Positions 10,624 to 22,693 of a stretch of DNA of 64,000 nt are shown here, piece by piece (positions within the stretch are counted from its first letter, which is position 1; every line of letters starts with the position of its first letter). The notes beneath the pieces were generated by a model. The model worked only from the letters and a program-made list of their open reading frames with translations. It had not been told where the DNA came from and made no database searches. The position numbers and the translations under genes are program-made. Source of the stretch: Fragilaria crotonensis. Taxonomy: Eukaryota; Bacillariophyta; Fragilariophyceae; Fragilariales; Fragilariaceae. The stretch spans positions 80,401 to 144,400 of the forward strand of contig JAKSYS010000072.1 of assembly GCA_022925895.1 (NCBI GenBank). Direction: 5' to 3'.

Positions 10624-11668
10624 TGTCCAGAATCAATGATGCAACCAAAGATTGATGGCAGTTGACTGATGTCATGAATGTCGGTGTCCTTCGGAGTCCC
10701 ACGTCCAGCGAGCGGACAGTGTACCGTGTATGACGATGCCACTGTCCGCTGTCCAGCGGTACGTAACTCTACCTAGAACCTAGAACGTCGTGCAGCTCCG
10801 TATACAGTAAATGTAGTGCCAACGGGGCCGTGCGGATCGCATTTTGTTTGCAACTGACGACATGACGACAGCACGGTTCGTGATTACTTTACATAATAAG
10901 ATTTTCTTTTCGGTCCGGACGAAATACTGCCGTAGCCCAGATACGGAAAGCCCGGCCAGACAATTGTCGTCCCAGTCATTTAACGTCTCTATTGGCGTAC
11001 GAAACTATTAGTACTCACTTTACATAATAAAGCCCGCCCGGCCAGACAATTGTAGTCCCTGTCATTTAACGTCTCTGTTGCCGGACGAAACTATTAGTAC
11101 TCATTGCCGTAGCCATACAGTGTATGTACCGATACTACTGAAGCAATGAGTACCGATACTACCGGTCCGGACGAAATACTGCCGTAGCCCAGATAGGGAA
11201 AGCCCGGCCAGACAATTGTCGTCCCAGTCATTTAACGTCTCTATTGCCGGACGAAACTATTAGTACTCATTGCCGTAGGCATACAGTGTACCGATACCAC
11301 TGAAGCAATGAGTTCCGGCGATACTACTACGAGCACAAGTAGCCCAGCAGCGGCCTTGGGCGACATATCCACATTAATATATAGTTTTAATAGTTATAAA
11401 CTCATGACTCATGACCAAAATTTAAAACCTCGAGCTGAAGTGCGCCAGCGACTCTCCAACACGACACCAAGTGCCCCGTTCGCACTGAGAGGTGAGAGCC
11501 GACGTACTTCAAGTCGAAACAGAATACGCCAATTACAACATTCAAGAACAGGCAACACACAACAAGCCTAATGAGGATAAGATAGAGATTGTTCTGTCAC
11601 ACACAAGCCAACACTGTACCTCACATATCGGTTTCTTTGCTACATTTGTCCGTCGCTGTATTGTGCTG
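10624..11668. other. Divergent promoter region, repeat-rich
   Basis: Spacer between the divergently transcribed CtpA gene and the next gene on the plus strand. Apart from the direct repeats at 10950-11269, nothing coding is supported. A short ORF at 11308-11571 has no protein-like features. Confidence 0.5.
10950..11269. repeat. Three direct copies of a ~65-bp intergenic repeat
   Basis: Three near-identical copies at about 10951-11017, 11037-11103 and 11203-11269. Each begins CCCGGCCAGACAATTGT, continues through CATTTAACGTCTCT and ends GAAACTATTAGTACTCA. A longer unit starting GGTCCGGACGAAATACTGCC (10915 and 11164) and a trailing CATTGCCGTAGsCATACAGTGTA (11103 and 11269) show that a larger segment was duplicated. 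No terminal inverted repeats are evident. Confidence 0.8.
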
Positions 11669-12624
11669 ATGGTCCTTCCTTTCTCAGCAACAGCAGCACT
11701 TGCTGTCGTCGATGCGATTAGCCGTGCTCCCAGTGGCCGGAATGCGCTCATCCTAGAGGAACTTAGAGGTGGCGCCCGTGTTGCCGCGGTTGCCATTCCG
11801 TGTCTATCACCTCGACATCGCTCCCCCAGCCACTTATATCATCGAGTCTCCACTCAATTTTATGATCATTGGCCCGAACCACTCCGATTCTTTGTCAGTG
11901 GGAATGTCGGCAATGTCATATTCTTTTCATTGGAACGCTTGCTGCATTCCCTCCTGAATCACAATCTGAAACGACTGCCGGCCTTGTTGATCGAATACAA
12001 GGATGGTGCATCCTTCATGATGGCGTATTTTCTGCATATCCTCGCTCAACACTGGTTACATGCCTTTTTAGTTTACGGCATGCATACCATCTCCACTCCA
12101 CAAAAGTACCTTAAAACCTTGATTGGGTGCTATTCCACGTAAGTCAACACGCGTGGGAGTTTGTTTCAAACCTCTGTGTTGAGTGCGTACTGAACGACTC
12201 CTTCCTCCATACTTCCTTCTCACCGCATTATCTTGTTTGCTACAGTTACATGGGTGCCATGGTCGGATCCACAATACTCAACTCTAAACTGATTAAATGG
12301 GGCTTCAGTCGCACCCTCGCATTCGTCCTGACCGTGTGGACCTTTGCCTGTTTCAACTTTTTCATTCTCAAATTCCTCCACACGATTGGAGCTGAACCAA
12401 CACAACTAGCCGATTCGCCTGTGAAGACAACAAACCCAACTAACATTGGAAAGGATGCCACAAGACCAAGGAGCAACATATCCACTCTTGAGCCAACGAC
12501 ATTGTTGAGGCGCATGCGAGGAGGTGATGATGGCTCGTTGTTTTCGGTTGTTGCTGGAGGTAATAGAAGTATCCACGACTTTGTATGCTCTGTTGGAGTG
12601 CCTATAAAGATACAGGATAGCTGA
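11669..12624 (+). CDS. Polytopic membrane protein, possibly GtrA-like, two exons
   Basis: Exon 1 is 11669-12138 and exon 2 is 12246-12624. They are joined by a 107-bp GT-AG intron (donor CAC/GTAAGT, acceptor CTACAG) that restores frame, giving 282 residues. About four hydrophobic helices are visible: FFVSGNVGNVIFFSLE, GASFMMAYFLHILAQHW, YMGAMVGSTILNS and LAFVLTVWTFACFNFFILK. Four short helices with an initial G-N motif recall the GtrA/DPMS family, but similarity by eye is weak. The tail is polar and Ser/Thr-rich. The ATG at 11669 was chosen over an upstream in-frame ATG (11492) because the extension is polar and compositionally unlike the rest. Function unknown. Confidence 0.65.
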
Positions 12625-12905
12625 CAATTTCAATCGAGCCCTAATTGGTTGGAGGGTTGTTTGCTACGCGACAAAATACTAGCTTTTCCCTTCATATTAT
12701 ATGTTCTTCAGGGACTCACTTGCCATCTAAGTGAAGCTGCGTTTGTTGTCTGCTCCATACTTTCCGCTTTCATTTCACTACATGTTGTAGAAATTCTAAC
12801 TAAAGAGTATCAACGTATCAACTAGGTGTGGGTTTTTGGACGGCACCCAATGGTTGGATCCTAATGATCGCCCTTCGCCAGCTATTCAACAGTCGGCCCT
12901 CAGTT

Positions 12906-14392
12906 TCATTTCTTGTCCGTCATGGTCATAACATCGTTTACATACTTGAGAAGCATCTGATCCAGCTTCGCCTGTGGATCAAACAAAGGATTGACTTGAC
13001 CGCCCTTCAAACCACATACCAAGTGATTCACATCGCGGTGCTCCGCTTCATCCGCTCGGACCGCCTTGATCAAATCCAAGACGGTGCCATCTTCTCCCAA
13101 CTTCCAGTAAGAAATGGCAATCTTGGGTGCACGGTCGTACTTCCACTGCGCCAACTCAGTGCCTTCGGGAGCGTGCTCAATTGCTTCGATAATCTTGGTG
13201 TATGTGCTGCACGCCTCCTCTTCGATATACCCAACGAAGCGATGGCAAAAGGCGGGGCTAATCAAGTACGCGGTGAGGAATGCCAATCCAAAACCGAACT
13301 GACCACCAATGACAGCGGCTCGAAAAAGTCGGGATGGGTCTCTCATACTGACAAATGTGAGGAGACTGCCAGTAGAATGCGAGGTGAGTTAACGTATGTT
13401 ATCGTCCCATACGCGAGATAGGAAAGATTATACAACGATAGAGACTTACTGCATGCGTTCATTGTTGGCTTCCTCCAAGAACATTTGAAGCATGCCGCCA
13501 TCGCGTTCCATGGTTCGCAGACTCCTGAAGTGACGAACAATAGCGGCAACCATTCCAGGTACCGCTGCTACAGTCTCCAAGTAGATTACGCGATTCAAAA
13601 TGTTGGGAATTGTGATGCTGTCGTTCTTCCAACCAGTCGCATTGTCGAAAAAGAATCGTACAACCTTGACTGCGTTATAAGCCAGCTTGTCACGAATACC
13701 GACAGGCTCCAAATGCGTGAGCTTGACATCCAACTCTTCTGGAGTGTAGAACCCATGCGACTTGCCGGTCATCATGTACTCGGCAGCACATCGTCCCACA
13801 CCGAGGGGATGCCTTTCACCATCCTTGAAGTGTTCCGAGTCCTTTTCCTGCTTGTTGGCTGCAACAAAGTCGATAGCTTCGATGAATCGATCAAACGAGA
13901 CAGATTGACCAGCCTTGCCGGCATAGAAGAGCTCTCCAATCTCGTGAATTTCTTCCTCTGAAAACGAGCGATTGTGCTTGTAAAGGAGGCGTTTGAGCTC
14001 CTCCGAATCGATCCTAGGATAGGGATGCCCAGTCAGCAAAGGTTGTCTAAGAAACCCATTTGACCTCACTGCAGGCCAGGACTTCTTCATATATGAACTT
14101 GCCTTCCGTCCGAGTTGGCGTCGACTTCCATCAACTCGGCTTTAATTTGACGTACGATTGCCATATCGAGGGCCTTGAGAGTTCTTTCTACCTTGCCAAC
14201 TTCCTTCACAGGAACATCAAGACCTCCATCAACGCTGACAGTTGAGTGGAATCTCGGAGTATCAGGGAATCGGAGGAATGTAGTCTGCGAGTAGTTGGCG
14301 ACAACAGAAAGCGTCTGCGGAGTGAATGCACGCTTTAGCGCTTGAACAGATGGACCCTTCGTGACTAGGCGCATAGCCGTGGTAGAGATCAT
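12906..14392 (-). CDS. AOX: Alternative oxidase with N-terminal EF-hand, three exons
   Basis: A mitochondrial di-iron ubiquinol oxidase that bypasses complexes III and IV. Exons are 14392-14103, 14013-13450 and 13365-12906; introns of 89 bp (GC-AG) and 84 bp (GT-AG) restore one frame of 437 residues. The N-terminus is basic and hydroxylated, like a mitochondrial presequence. Residues ~85-110 form an EF-hand loop (DANSDGRIDSEE) assembled exactly across intron 1, followed by a degenerate second loop. The oxidase follows with its family motifs: LETVAAVPGM, NERMHLLTF across intron 2, YIEEEA and RADEAEHRDVNH. These supply the Glu/His iron ligands, and all are present. The EF-hand suggests Ca2+ control, which is inference. 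Confidence 0.93.
14014..14102 (-). other. GC-AG intron inside the AOX EF-hand
   Basis: The donor reads AAG/GCAAGT and the acceptor TATCCTAG/G. Splicing here gives AGG ATC GAT, completing the loop DGRIDSEE. The only nearby GT (CAA/GTTCAT) would put exon 2 out of frame. A GC donor with otherwise perfect consensus is a known minor class. Confidence 0.8.
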
Positions 14393-15363
14393 AGTGGTGA
14401 ATTGGTTGGCGACGTTGGGGTAGGTGATGGTTTTTGTTACGTTTTCAGTGGAAAGTTATGTCGTCAGAAAGTTGGCAACCCAATAATGGCGAAGAACTAT
14501 ATCTTGTCATTAACGAGTACATTACGCTGAGTCACGTGGAACGTGCCGTATGCCGAGATAGGCCTCGGAAATCCCGGAAGTTCACAACACGACCAAAATC
14601 AGTCAATCGAAGTAGGTGACGTCACCGTCCAAGAATCATTTGATCATTTCGTTTCTCCGATTTCATTTTTTTGTCGTGCATGGGGGAAGTACGTCTGAAA
14701 GAGGCCCTTCCCGGAGAAATCCCACGTCGTGATAGGGATGCATAAATGCAAAATGAAGCAACAGGTATGCAGGTATGGTAGATGGTAGGACTCCTACTAC
14801 CGTTGGCTACTGTTCATACTGTGTACTCCGAGTATGAAGTATGAATGGATGTGACCAAATGCAGCCAATTCGGCATTCCATTTTTATTTAAAAAAAGAAA
14901 TGACGCACACAAATGCGCACTGCACTCAATACGGCAGGTGGACAATAAGTACTTACGTATACCGTATACCAGTTACTCGTATGCCGTTTGCCGTATATCA
15001 TACGTCGTACAGAATGTGATAAAAAGGAAGAGGACGCTGTACAGCTAGCTGTACATACGCTCACACGAACTCCCAGCTCCCAGCATCTCCCACCTACCAC
15101 TGACGTACGACAGTACATTGCACATGCAGTCCCATGGTGCCACAGCACTACAGTACCAGGTGTTTCAGTGTTCAGTGTGAAGTGTTCGCATATATTGCAA
15201 TCTTCGCCATCACACGGATCATGTAGATTTCGCCTCTCTCACATTCATCGAGCCGATTGACAGAGTCTTCGCAGCATACTTGGCACGACCATCATCGACT
15301 TCCCTCTTCCACCATTTAATTTTTCCTGGGCCCTCCAGTGGTTGAAATTCATTTCGTTACAAT
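14393..15363. other. Divergent promoter region AOX / WDR24
   Basis: Gene-free spacer of about 970 bp between two divergently transcribed genes. It is rich in GTAC and CGTAC patches (14930-15020). No RNA or protein gene is recognised. Confidence 0.5.
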
Positions 15364-18300
15364 ATGAGTGAACAGAGAAATCCAGTTGTTGCCTCCTTGG
15401 CAACCAGATCGCAACATCCTTACACCTCCATCGCTGTGTCGCCCGATCGTACACACGCCATTGCTGCGGGAAAGGACACACTGCGAGTTATTTCAGTTGT
15501 TCCTCAAGGATTGAAAGAGATCAGGTCACTCCGGATATCGCAGGTGAGTGTGGTGTGAGTCGCGATTTGTGTTGGATTGTGGATAACCATTCTTGGATGT
15601 TGCTGATACCATCGCGTTTACTTCATCCGTGTGAAGCATTTTCAAAGCAAGGCGGTGTCAACTGCACCCCGAGCTCAACCTCGTTACCGGGATGTCAGAG
15701 ACGCTTTTCAGAAGCCGCCGTCGCCACAAAACTTGGTATCGTCGGCATCAACCACGCTGATATACGATGTTGCATGGAGTTTGCCCCAGGATGCTGACGA
15801 TCCGGATTCTTCTGTGGTAGCTGCCGCTGGATCAAACGGCATTGTCGTTTTGTGGAATGCTAAGCATGCTTTTTTGAACTCAGAGACAACTGCTGCGATG
15901 GGACCGCCTCCAGACGCCGTCTTGAGCCAGCATTCCAGGGCTGTGAATCGCTTAGCTTGGCATACTAGTGAGAGGACGCCAGGATATCTGCTAACAGCAT
16001 CTCAGGATTCTACTGTGAAATTATGGGAAAGGCGTGCTACCTCGTCTTCTGAAAAAGTCGACAATCCAAGTCCTGTTATCTCGTGGTTCGGCCGTCAATC
16101 GTCAAAGGCAAAGCATCGTGAGGAATCAATATCGTGGCATTGTGCGGCTACATTTCAGCCAAATGCTGAGGCGGTCCGTGATGTTTCCTGGAGTCCTTTT
16201 CATGACGATGTTTTTGCGATGGTGACGGACTCTGGATCCTTGATTGTATACAACATTCGCGTCCCCGCTACACCGTGGGTCAGAATTCAAGCGCATCACG
16301 GCGAAGCAACTACTGTCGATTGGCACCCAACTCGACCTTACACTGTGGCTACTGGCGGTGCTGTCGATCGATGCGTCAAAATATGGGACCTTGAGGCCAT
16401 GATGTCTCTCCATTCGGGCCGAGCCGACCGAGCAACTAATTCATGGAGCTTAACTTCTTCCGTGTCCGATCGGTCGAACGATTCTGGCAATGACGAGACG
16501 AACTTGCGATCCGCGACACTGTCATTAGGTGCCAATCATGGTATCGCACATGCTTTGGCATCTCAAACGACAGGAGGCGCCAGTAAGCTGACGAGCTCGA
16601 GTGGACCTGGGCAGACCAGACAGCCCCGTGCAAGGCATACATTGAATGTTGCGGCTGCCGTTACTAGAATATCATGGAGACCGCCTGCTGGTATGTTCTC
16701 CCCCACTGATGTCCATGACAGCATGATTGCAGTGGCGATGGCTCCGATAAAGGGTCCCTCCTCAGGAGGAAATGGATTGCTGAGTTTGTGGTCACACCAT
16801 CGACCGAATATGGCTCTTAGTGTCGTCGAGGGGCACAAGGAGGGCGCAGTAACAGATTTCGCGTGGTTGGATATCCCAGTTGATGATGCTACCGTGCCGA
16901 AACTGAAGGACAAATTGATGCAAGACACCAACGAGCCTCTCCGGGAAGCTTCGTCGAGACTCGGCACTCCCGTCTTTCCAAACGAAGGGAGCATGCGTTC
17001 GAGAGATCAGAGCATTACGCCACTGATGGGATCAGCGAGTAGACGACGAGCTAGTGGCAGCTGGAATACAGGAGGTTCCTCGAATTCCACCCGCTCCCGA
17101 GCTGATCATGACGACGGGAAAGACAAAGAAGGTGACGTTCTTCTGGACCACTCGAGCTCGTTGGAAGGTACTTGGCAGCATGTGCTAAGCGTCGGCCGAG
17201 ACGGCCGCTGCGTTATACAGAGTTTGGCTCGAGGAGATAGACCCATTTCTCGGGTCCCCCCGTCTTGTTTTGCCATGGCAAACTTGTCTCCCTACCAGCG
17301 GGGTTATGGATCATTACAAATCTTCTCTGTCCATCAAAGTGTACCTGGCGGAAAGCAAGATGATTATGCTCTTACTGGACTTCGCCAAGACTTCGCTACG
17401 TCACGGGCTCCCGGCGTTTTTCGGGAGCCGATGATATCAACCGTTCGCGACGGTCAAACACAAGATGGTCAAACGACATTCTTTGGAAAGAGGCTTCCTG
17501 ATCAACCGCCTCACCTTGTTTTCAACGTTATTGACCAGGGCGACCTTGATGACGAATTGAAACCTGTCGAAGCGCAAACAACCATCACAGTTGCGCCAGA
17601 GGTGGTTCACATGTCTCGATTTGCAGACTCTTACAAGTTGTATCCAGACGACGAGTTTCCTACGAGGGTATCTCTTTGTCTTCACAATGCAAGCGTTGCT
17701 CAAGAGTTAAACTGTGATTCTTTGGCACGAATGTGGGGCATGGTTGCAGCGCTGCTTAAGGGGTCAGGTATGGATCAGTTGCCTCCTGAAGGGGCGAAAG
17801 CATCGAACGCCCTGCAGTTTGCTCTTGTGCCGTGCGTGGGTAAGCTCCTTGAGGATCGCGCCAACGCCGGAGATGTACAGACATGCGTTGCCCTTTGTGA
17901 GATTCTTCAAGTTATTCAAATCAACTCAGGTGAAGTCACGACGTGTATTCCTGGTTTGCAAATAAAGTTCGTGAGGGAATGGTATCTTTCCTATATTGAT
18001 TTACTCCAGCAAATGTGCCTTTTTTCTCATGCCACATTTGTAATCGGCAAGTGCAAAGATAATGTTGTCGGGGCACTTAATCAACAGTCAACAACGATTC
18101 ATGAAGCTTGTCCGCATTGTGGCAAGGCTCTGTTGGTCGGAGAAGGTGAAGATTTGCAAGACAGATCGACTTCCATCTTGAGGCGCTCTTGTAACAGTTG
18201 CCGACGCCGAATAGGGTTCTGTTTCCTCTGCCATGAACCCGTCGCTGGTGTTTTTGTATGGTGCCCTGGGTGCGGACATGGTGGGCACCTTGACCATGCG

Positions 18301-18453
18301 TTAGCGTGGTTCGGCGGCAGGGATGGCAAACCCGTCCGTGAGCTGTGCCCGACAGGTTGCGGCCACAAGTGCAATATCTCTCAGCAGATGAATGCCTTGT
18401 CGCCGGAACCGTCTTGGGCGTCCCTGAAGTGTTTGCCGGTGTCTGAGAACTAG
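15364..18453 (+). CDS. WDR24: WDR24-like GATOR2/SEACAT subunit, two exons
   Basis: GATOR2 relays amino-acid status to TORC1 at lysosomes or vacuoles. Exon 1 is 15364-15543 (donor CAG/GTGAGT). Exon 2 probably starts at 15637 after TGAAG, giving a 93-bp intron and about 998 residues. The N-terminal half is a WD40 propeller with visible repeat ends: VVLWNAK, TVKLWERRA, VKIWDLEA and LSLWSHH. A long polar, Ser-rich region lies between the propeller and the C-terminus. The C-terminus is a Cys/His zinc module (CPHCGKALL, CNSCRRRIGFCFLCHEP, WCPGCGHGGH, CPTGCGHKC). A propeller plus this RING-like end is shared by WDR24, WDR59 and Mios; overall order and the CPTGC ending favour WDR24/Sea2. The exact acceptor is uncertain by a few codons. 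Confidence 0.85.
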
Positions 18454-18488
18454 GATTAAGCGGACAACTAAGCCCTGATCCACGCCAC

Positions 18489-21400
18489 TCATCTCAGTGA
18501 CCAGAAACGAGCTAGCATCGCTCGCCGTCCTAGTTTTCCGCTGTCTTTTGATACCCCTCCTGAATCAGCCCTCGAATCGTCGTCAAGGTTGTTTGCACCT
18601 GTTTGTGCTTCTCCCGCCACATTTCCGTCTTCGACAGCGAGAGAGTGGGCGCAACTCGAAACTGAGCGCTTTCCTGCGTCCCAGTCCACAGGTGCGGAAC
18701 GAGACAACAATGCCGGGTTCTTGTATTGATTTTTGAATTCGCTGAAGTCGACCCTGCGGACCTGATTGAGATCATCTTCTTCAACACAAGTGCTCGCTGC
18801 CAGAAATGTTGCAGCTGAAAACAAACTTTCTTTCAGATGAACAATGTAGAGTAGGGTCCCAATAAGAAGGGGAGCCATCAGGGGCGCCGCGACAGCCGAC
18901 TTTTTTAACACCAAAAATCCCACGATGGTTAGCTGAGCAATGATCATGCACGCAAGCAGACAATCCAGAAAAGGCAAAAAAATCTTCCCGCCGGAATCAG
19001 GGCTGTTCGGATAATTGAATATGAGCTGGTGGCGATAGACACTGCTCACAAAGCAGAAGAATATCAAACAGAACCAATTTACGAGCGGACTTATCGTGGA
19101 GTAGACGAACATGACAATGAAGTACAGTAGGTAGGCGGAGTGTAGCCGGGAGAAGTAGCATTTGTCAACGTTCGACAGGGCTCGGAACATTCCAACTTTC
19201 TGTTTCAATTCTTTTTCCGTCAGGCGCCACCCAATATGGGCTCGGACAATGGAATAGAATAAAGGAACGACTCGGAAGAGTTCATTCAAAGTACCTAAGC
19301 ATGTCGACACGATGAGAAGTTGCATGAAGAATACGCTTTGCTGGGGCAAGGTGTTAGCCAAGAGTGCGATAAAGTCCCCGGGACTCTCCAACAGGTCAGC
19401 GAGTTCTTGAACGATGGAACCCGTTATAAGTGAGACACTGAAGTGAAGTGTGAGTTGAAACGGTGTATAAAGAAATCACAAGTAGAACTACGCATACAAA
19501 TGATAACTCACAAGAAGGTTTGGATAATGGTAAAGGCCGCCATTTTCCAAAATGCAGAAGCTTCCAACAAGGAGTCAGATGCAGGAAATTCCAGTCGGCT
19601 CACAGCTTTGAGAATGACGGGGAGGAGGCCGGAATTAAAAATTTGCAAGATCAGAGGGGACAAAAGGGGAAGGAGCGTCTCAAGCCATCTATTCGACTCC
19701 ACGGTTTCGCCCACGAATGTAACCGCCACTGATACTTGTTCGACATTTGCCATATTGACGATGAAAGTGACGACAAAGGTCCAGAAAAAACAAATTACGA
19801 TGGTAATCGCAACTGAGAGAAGACGGCCTATCCGCAATACTTCCGTTCTTCTGTCAACATTGCCCCAGAAAATATCAAGGGGATCTGGAGCTTGTGAAAT
19901 TCTCATGGCGTAGGGCTCAGGTCGGTGCTTCATCTGAAGAGCTCCTTGTGTTGCAACTATACTACTGAAAGTAACGAAGCCAGCGCCACCGAAAACGTTC
20001 TTTTCTGCTCCAGCAAAGGAAGTATTTGTTCCATTTGTTGCCAAGCTGGACACATTTCGGTCGAGCTTCACTTCTCCTCGGCTTGAGTTCCATACGTCTG
20101 CCTCGTTGGACATCGTTGCTGTCTCGTTCACAATCAACGTTGCAGTTTGGCCGCCATCCGTCCCAAAGTGTCCAGAGAATGCACAGTCTAGAGAGCTGCT
20201 TCCTTTACTAGCCGTGACACCGCCTGGTGTCGTCGATGATGCGCTCGACACCAGTTCAGTCACAGCAATCGAACTTTCCTGCTTACCACTACTCAAACCT
20301 GAATGATTAACATCGTCATGCAAAGCATTACTTCTGGAACCATCGAGGTGCCCCATCGTGTCGACGGCACTGTCGCGACCAAAATGTACGTCCGAAGGTC
20401 GTGGACCTGAGCCAACTGCTGAGACTTGTCCAATCCTTGCAACCTCAACCGGTCGGCCTGCATGTCTCTCAATAACATCGATTTTCTCGCCGATTTCGTC
20501 ATTCAGGTTGTTTAGTTCAGAAGTGTAGTAATCAATGGCATCCAACTCCGTTTCATTGCGTTTAGCGCGGTTGGTTACACCCATAGCCTGCAAAACTAGC
20601 AATTTCTTGGGTCGCGTTCCTTCAATTGCAAATTGAGCCAATGAGTGTTCTAAAGCTGAAATGCATGAGTTTCGTTTCTGGACCAAAGCTTCCAAGTCTG
20701 AAATGCGAACCAACAGATGTGCCTCGAGGACTATGGGAGATAGCATCGAACATTAGAAACGACATCAACGACGAAATTGCTGCACGTTAATTCAGTAAAA
20801 CACATGCACTCACCCCGACGCGCCCCGAATAATCGTTGGAAATGCGCCAGCAAATGTGCGTCAGAACGAAGCTCGTTAGGAATGTTGCGCACTAACACGG
20901 AATAATTCCTTTGCTTAAATCTTCGCATCCACATCTCACGCTGGGTAATCAACCAAATGCATTCTTTCTGTATCGTGTACATGGTAAAACCAAAGAAAAC
21001 ATAAGCAGCAATGACAGTAGCGACGAAACGCGCTGACCCATCTTGCAGATCGTTGAATGATACGTCATTGACGACGGCATCGTGTTCCGGAGCATCCGGG
21101 CTTTTTTCTGCAGTTCCATACACCGGGAGGAGCCAGATGCTATTGAATGCTCCAACACACGCCAGGCGAAAGCCCATATTGAGCAGTCGTAAAAAGCAGA
21201 GTGCGTCCAAACCGACAATTTCTTGTAATTCGTCTGCGGAGAATGAATATACTTTCCACAGCCAGCTGATGTAGCCAAATTGATCATCTGCGGCTGGAGT
21301 TCTGATTTCAGGAACCCATTGGCGCACTGCATAAGTTCGCGGAAATCGTTTTCGAACATAGCAGTACACGACGAAACCGACGCAGAAAATGCTTCCATAA

Positions 21401-21546
21401 AACTTCAAAGCATCTATCAAAGGTTGCTGACTTGACTCTGTGGATTGCAGATAGCGGTGGAACATCCTGTCAAGTTGCTCATACAACGATCTTACTTGCG
21501 CCAACCTTCGAGATTTGGAACCTTGAACATCAAATTCACAGCTCAT
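18489..21546 (-). CDS. OSCA/CSC1/TMEM63-type osmosensitive cation channel, three exons
   Basis: Family members are mechano- and hyperosmolality-gated cation channels of plasma or endomembranes. Exons are 21546-20814, 20730-19512 and 19437-18489; introns of 83 and 74 bp (both GT-AG) keep one frame of about 966 residues. Visible parts: an N-terminal helix (FYGSIFCVGFVVYCYV), helices around ~120 and ~190, the cytosolic segment with YSVLVRNIPNEL (RNA-recognition-like fold of the family), and the pore half. The pore half includes DIFWGNV, TFVVTFIVNMANVE, LPLLSPLILQIFNSGLLPVILK, SLITGSIVQEL, LANTLPQQSVFFMQ and YFIVMFVYSTISPLVNWF. The cytosolic loop after exon 1 carries a ~150-residue polar, Ser/Thr-rich insertion. 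Assignment is strong; gating stimulus unknown. Confidence 0.85.
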
Positions 21547-22693
21547 GACATCCTCTCTCTCGTAAACGTTCGATTTCTGTTCTTCGGGGAGGATAATGGC
21601 AATTCAGGTCAATTCAAATTAAATCAACCGACATGTACTGTTGTATGACAGAGTAGCATGACTACGGTAAAAGTATATACTGTAGTCGTGATGTCGGATG
21701 TCGAACGTCGAATATCAACCCCCAAAACCCATGTCAAGATGTATCGGAGACAAATGACCATCAGATTAGGTCGGCCTTCTTGACGTAGCTTCTACGTCGT
21801 GTCAATCGCAAGAACTTTCCGGATGTCCCAGCGGCGGACAACAGATATCAGAATGTGCCGGAATCTTCGTGTAGCTAATAGGTCGACTACATTACCAGCA
21901 ATGTGCGTTTTTTTAGCTCTCTTCGTTCCAGTTAAAAGCCTTCCTTGCTGGTTCTCATATGTATGGTTGGGCGGACGTGAAGTTTGTACCAGTACTCCAC
22001 ATATGCTCGAGAAAGTGCACTTGATTCGTTTCCATTCTATAGAGCCTATGTCATATAACTTCTTCAAGCGAGGTGGCCGGGTGCAGGGCAGCTTAGACAC
22101 GAAAACCATCAGCCAAAATTTGTTGGACATACGCCGAGTTACAATTTTGCTCAGGAGAATTCGTACCCATTCCACGCAGTTCCATATTTCTTGATTCTGT
22201 CAGTCTTGAAATTACCACGTGTGCCAAGTATCCCTAAATGAATGGGAGGAACTTTACTGAACGCACTCTTCAGGACGCAAGTTTTTCCCCTGATTTAGAA
22301 TTCCTCCCGAAACACTTAGGTTGACAATTACGTCGAGTAAATAACGCTACTTAAAAATCGCTTAAGTATATATCCGGGTTTGAAACACCTCATTCGTTGA
22401 GGGCAATAGACACCGAGCGTGATGCGCAAGCGTCACATCGAACAGTTCCTTCAAAATTCCAAATTAGACCAGCATACGCCGCCTCGCTGAAGAGTAAAAA
22501 CGACCTCCCGCCGGTATGGCTTATAAAATCATCCGCACGCATCTTCATCCGTTATCCCTTCTTCCCAAAAATCGTCCGTGTCTTTCCACCCGTGGATCAC
22601 GAACGAGGCACACGCAACCTGATATGCCATCTGCTTTACTCCAGTATTCGAGCATACCTTTACATAGTTCCCTCGAAAATAGGATCCAACACG
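21547..22693. other. Divergent promoter region
   Basis: About 1.15 kb between the OSCA-type gene and the next plus-strand gene. Open frames (21799-22194 and the 22397 extension) lack protein-like composition. No RNA gene seen. Confidence 0.45.

Noticed and set aside
21799-22194. 131-codon ORF upstream of the OSCA gene
   Set aside because: Composition is not protein-like and there is no recognisable motif.
22397-22693. N-terminal extension of the unknown gene to the ATG at 22397
   Set aside because: The extension lacks coding character and the ATG at 22694 begins the charged, protein-like part.
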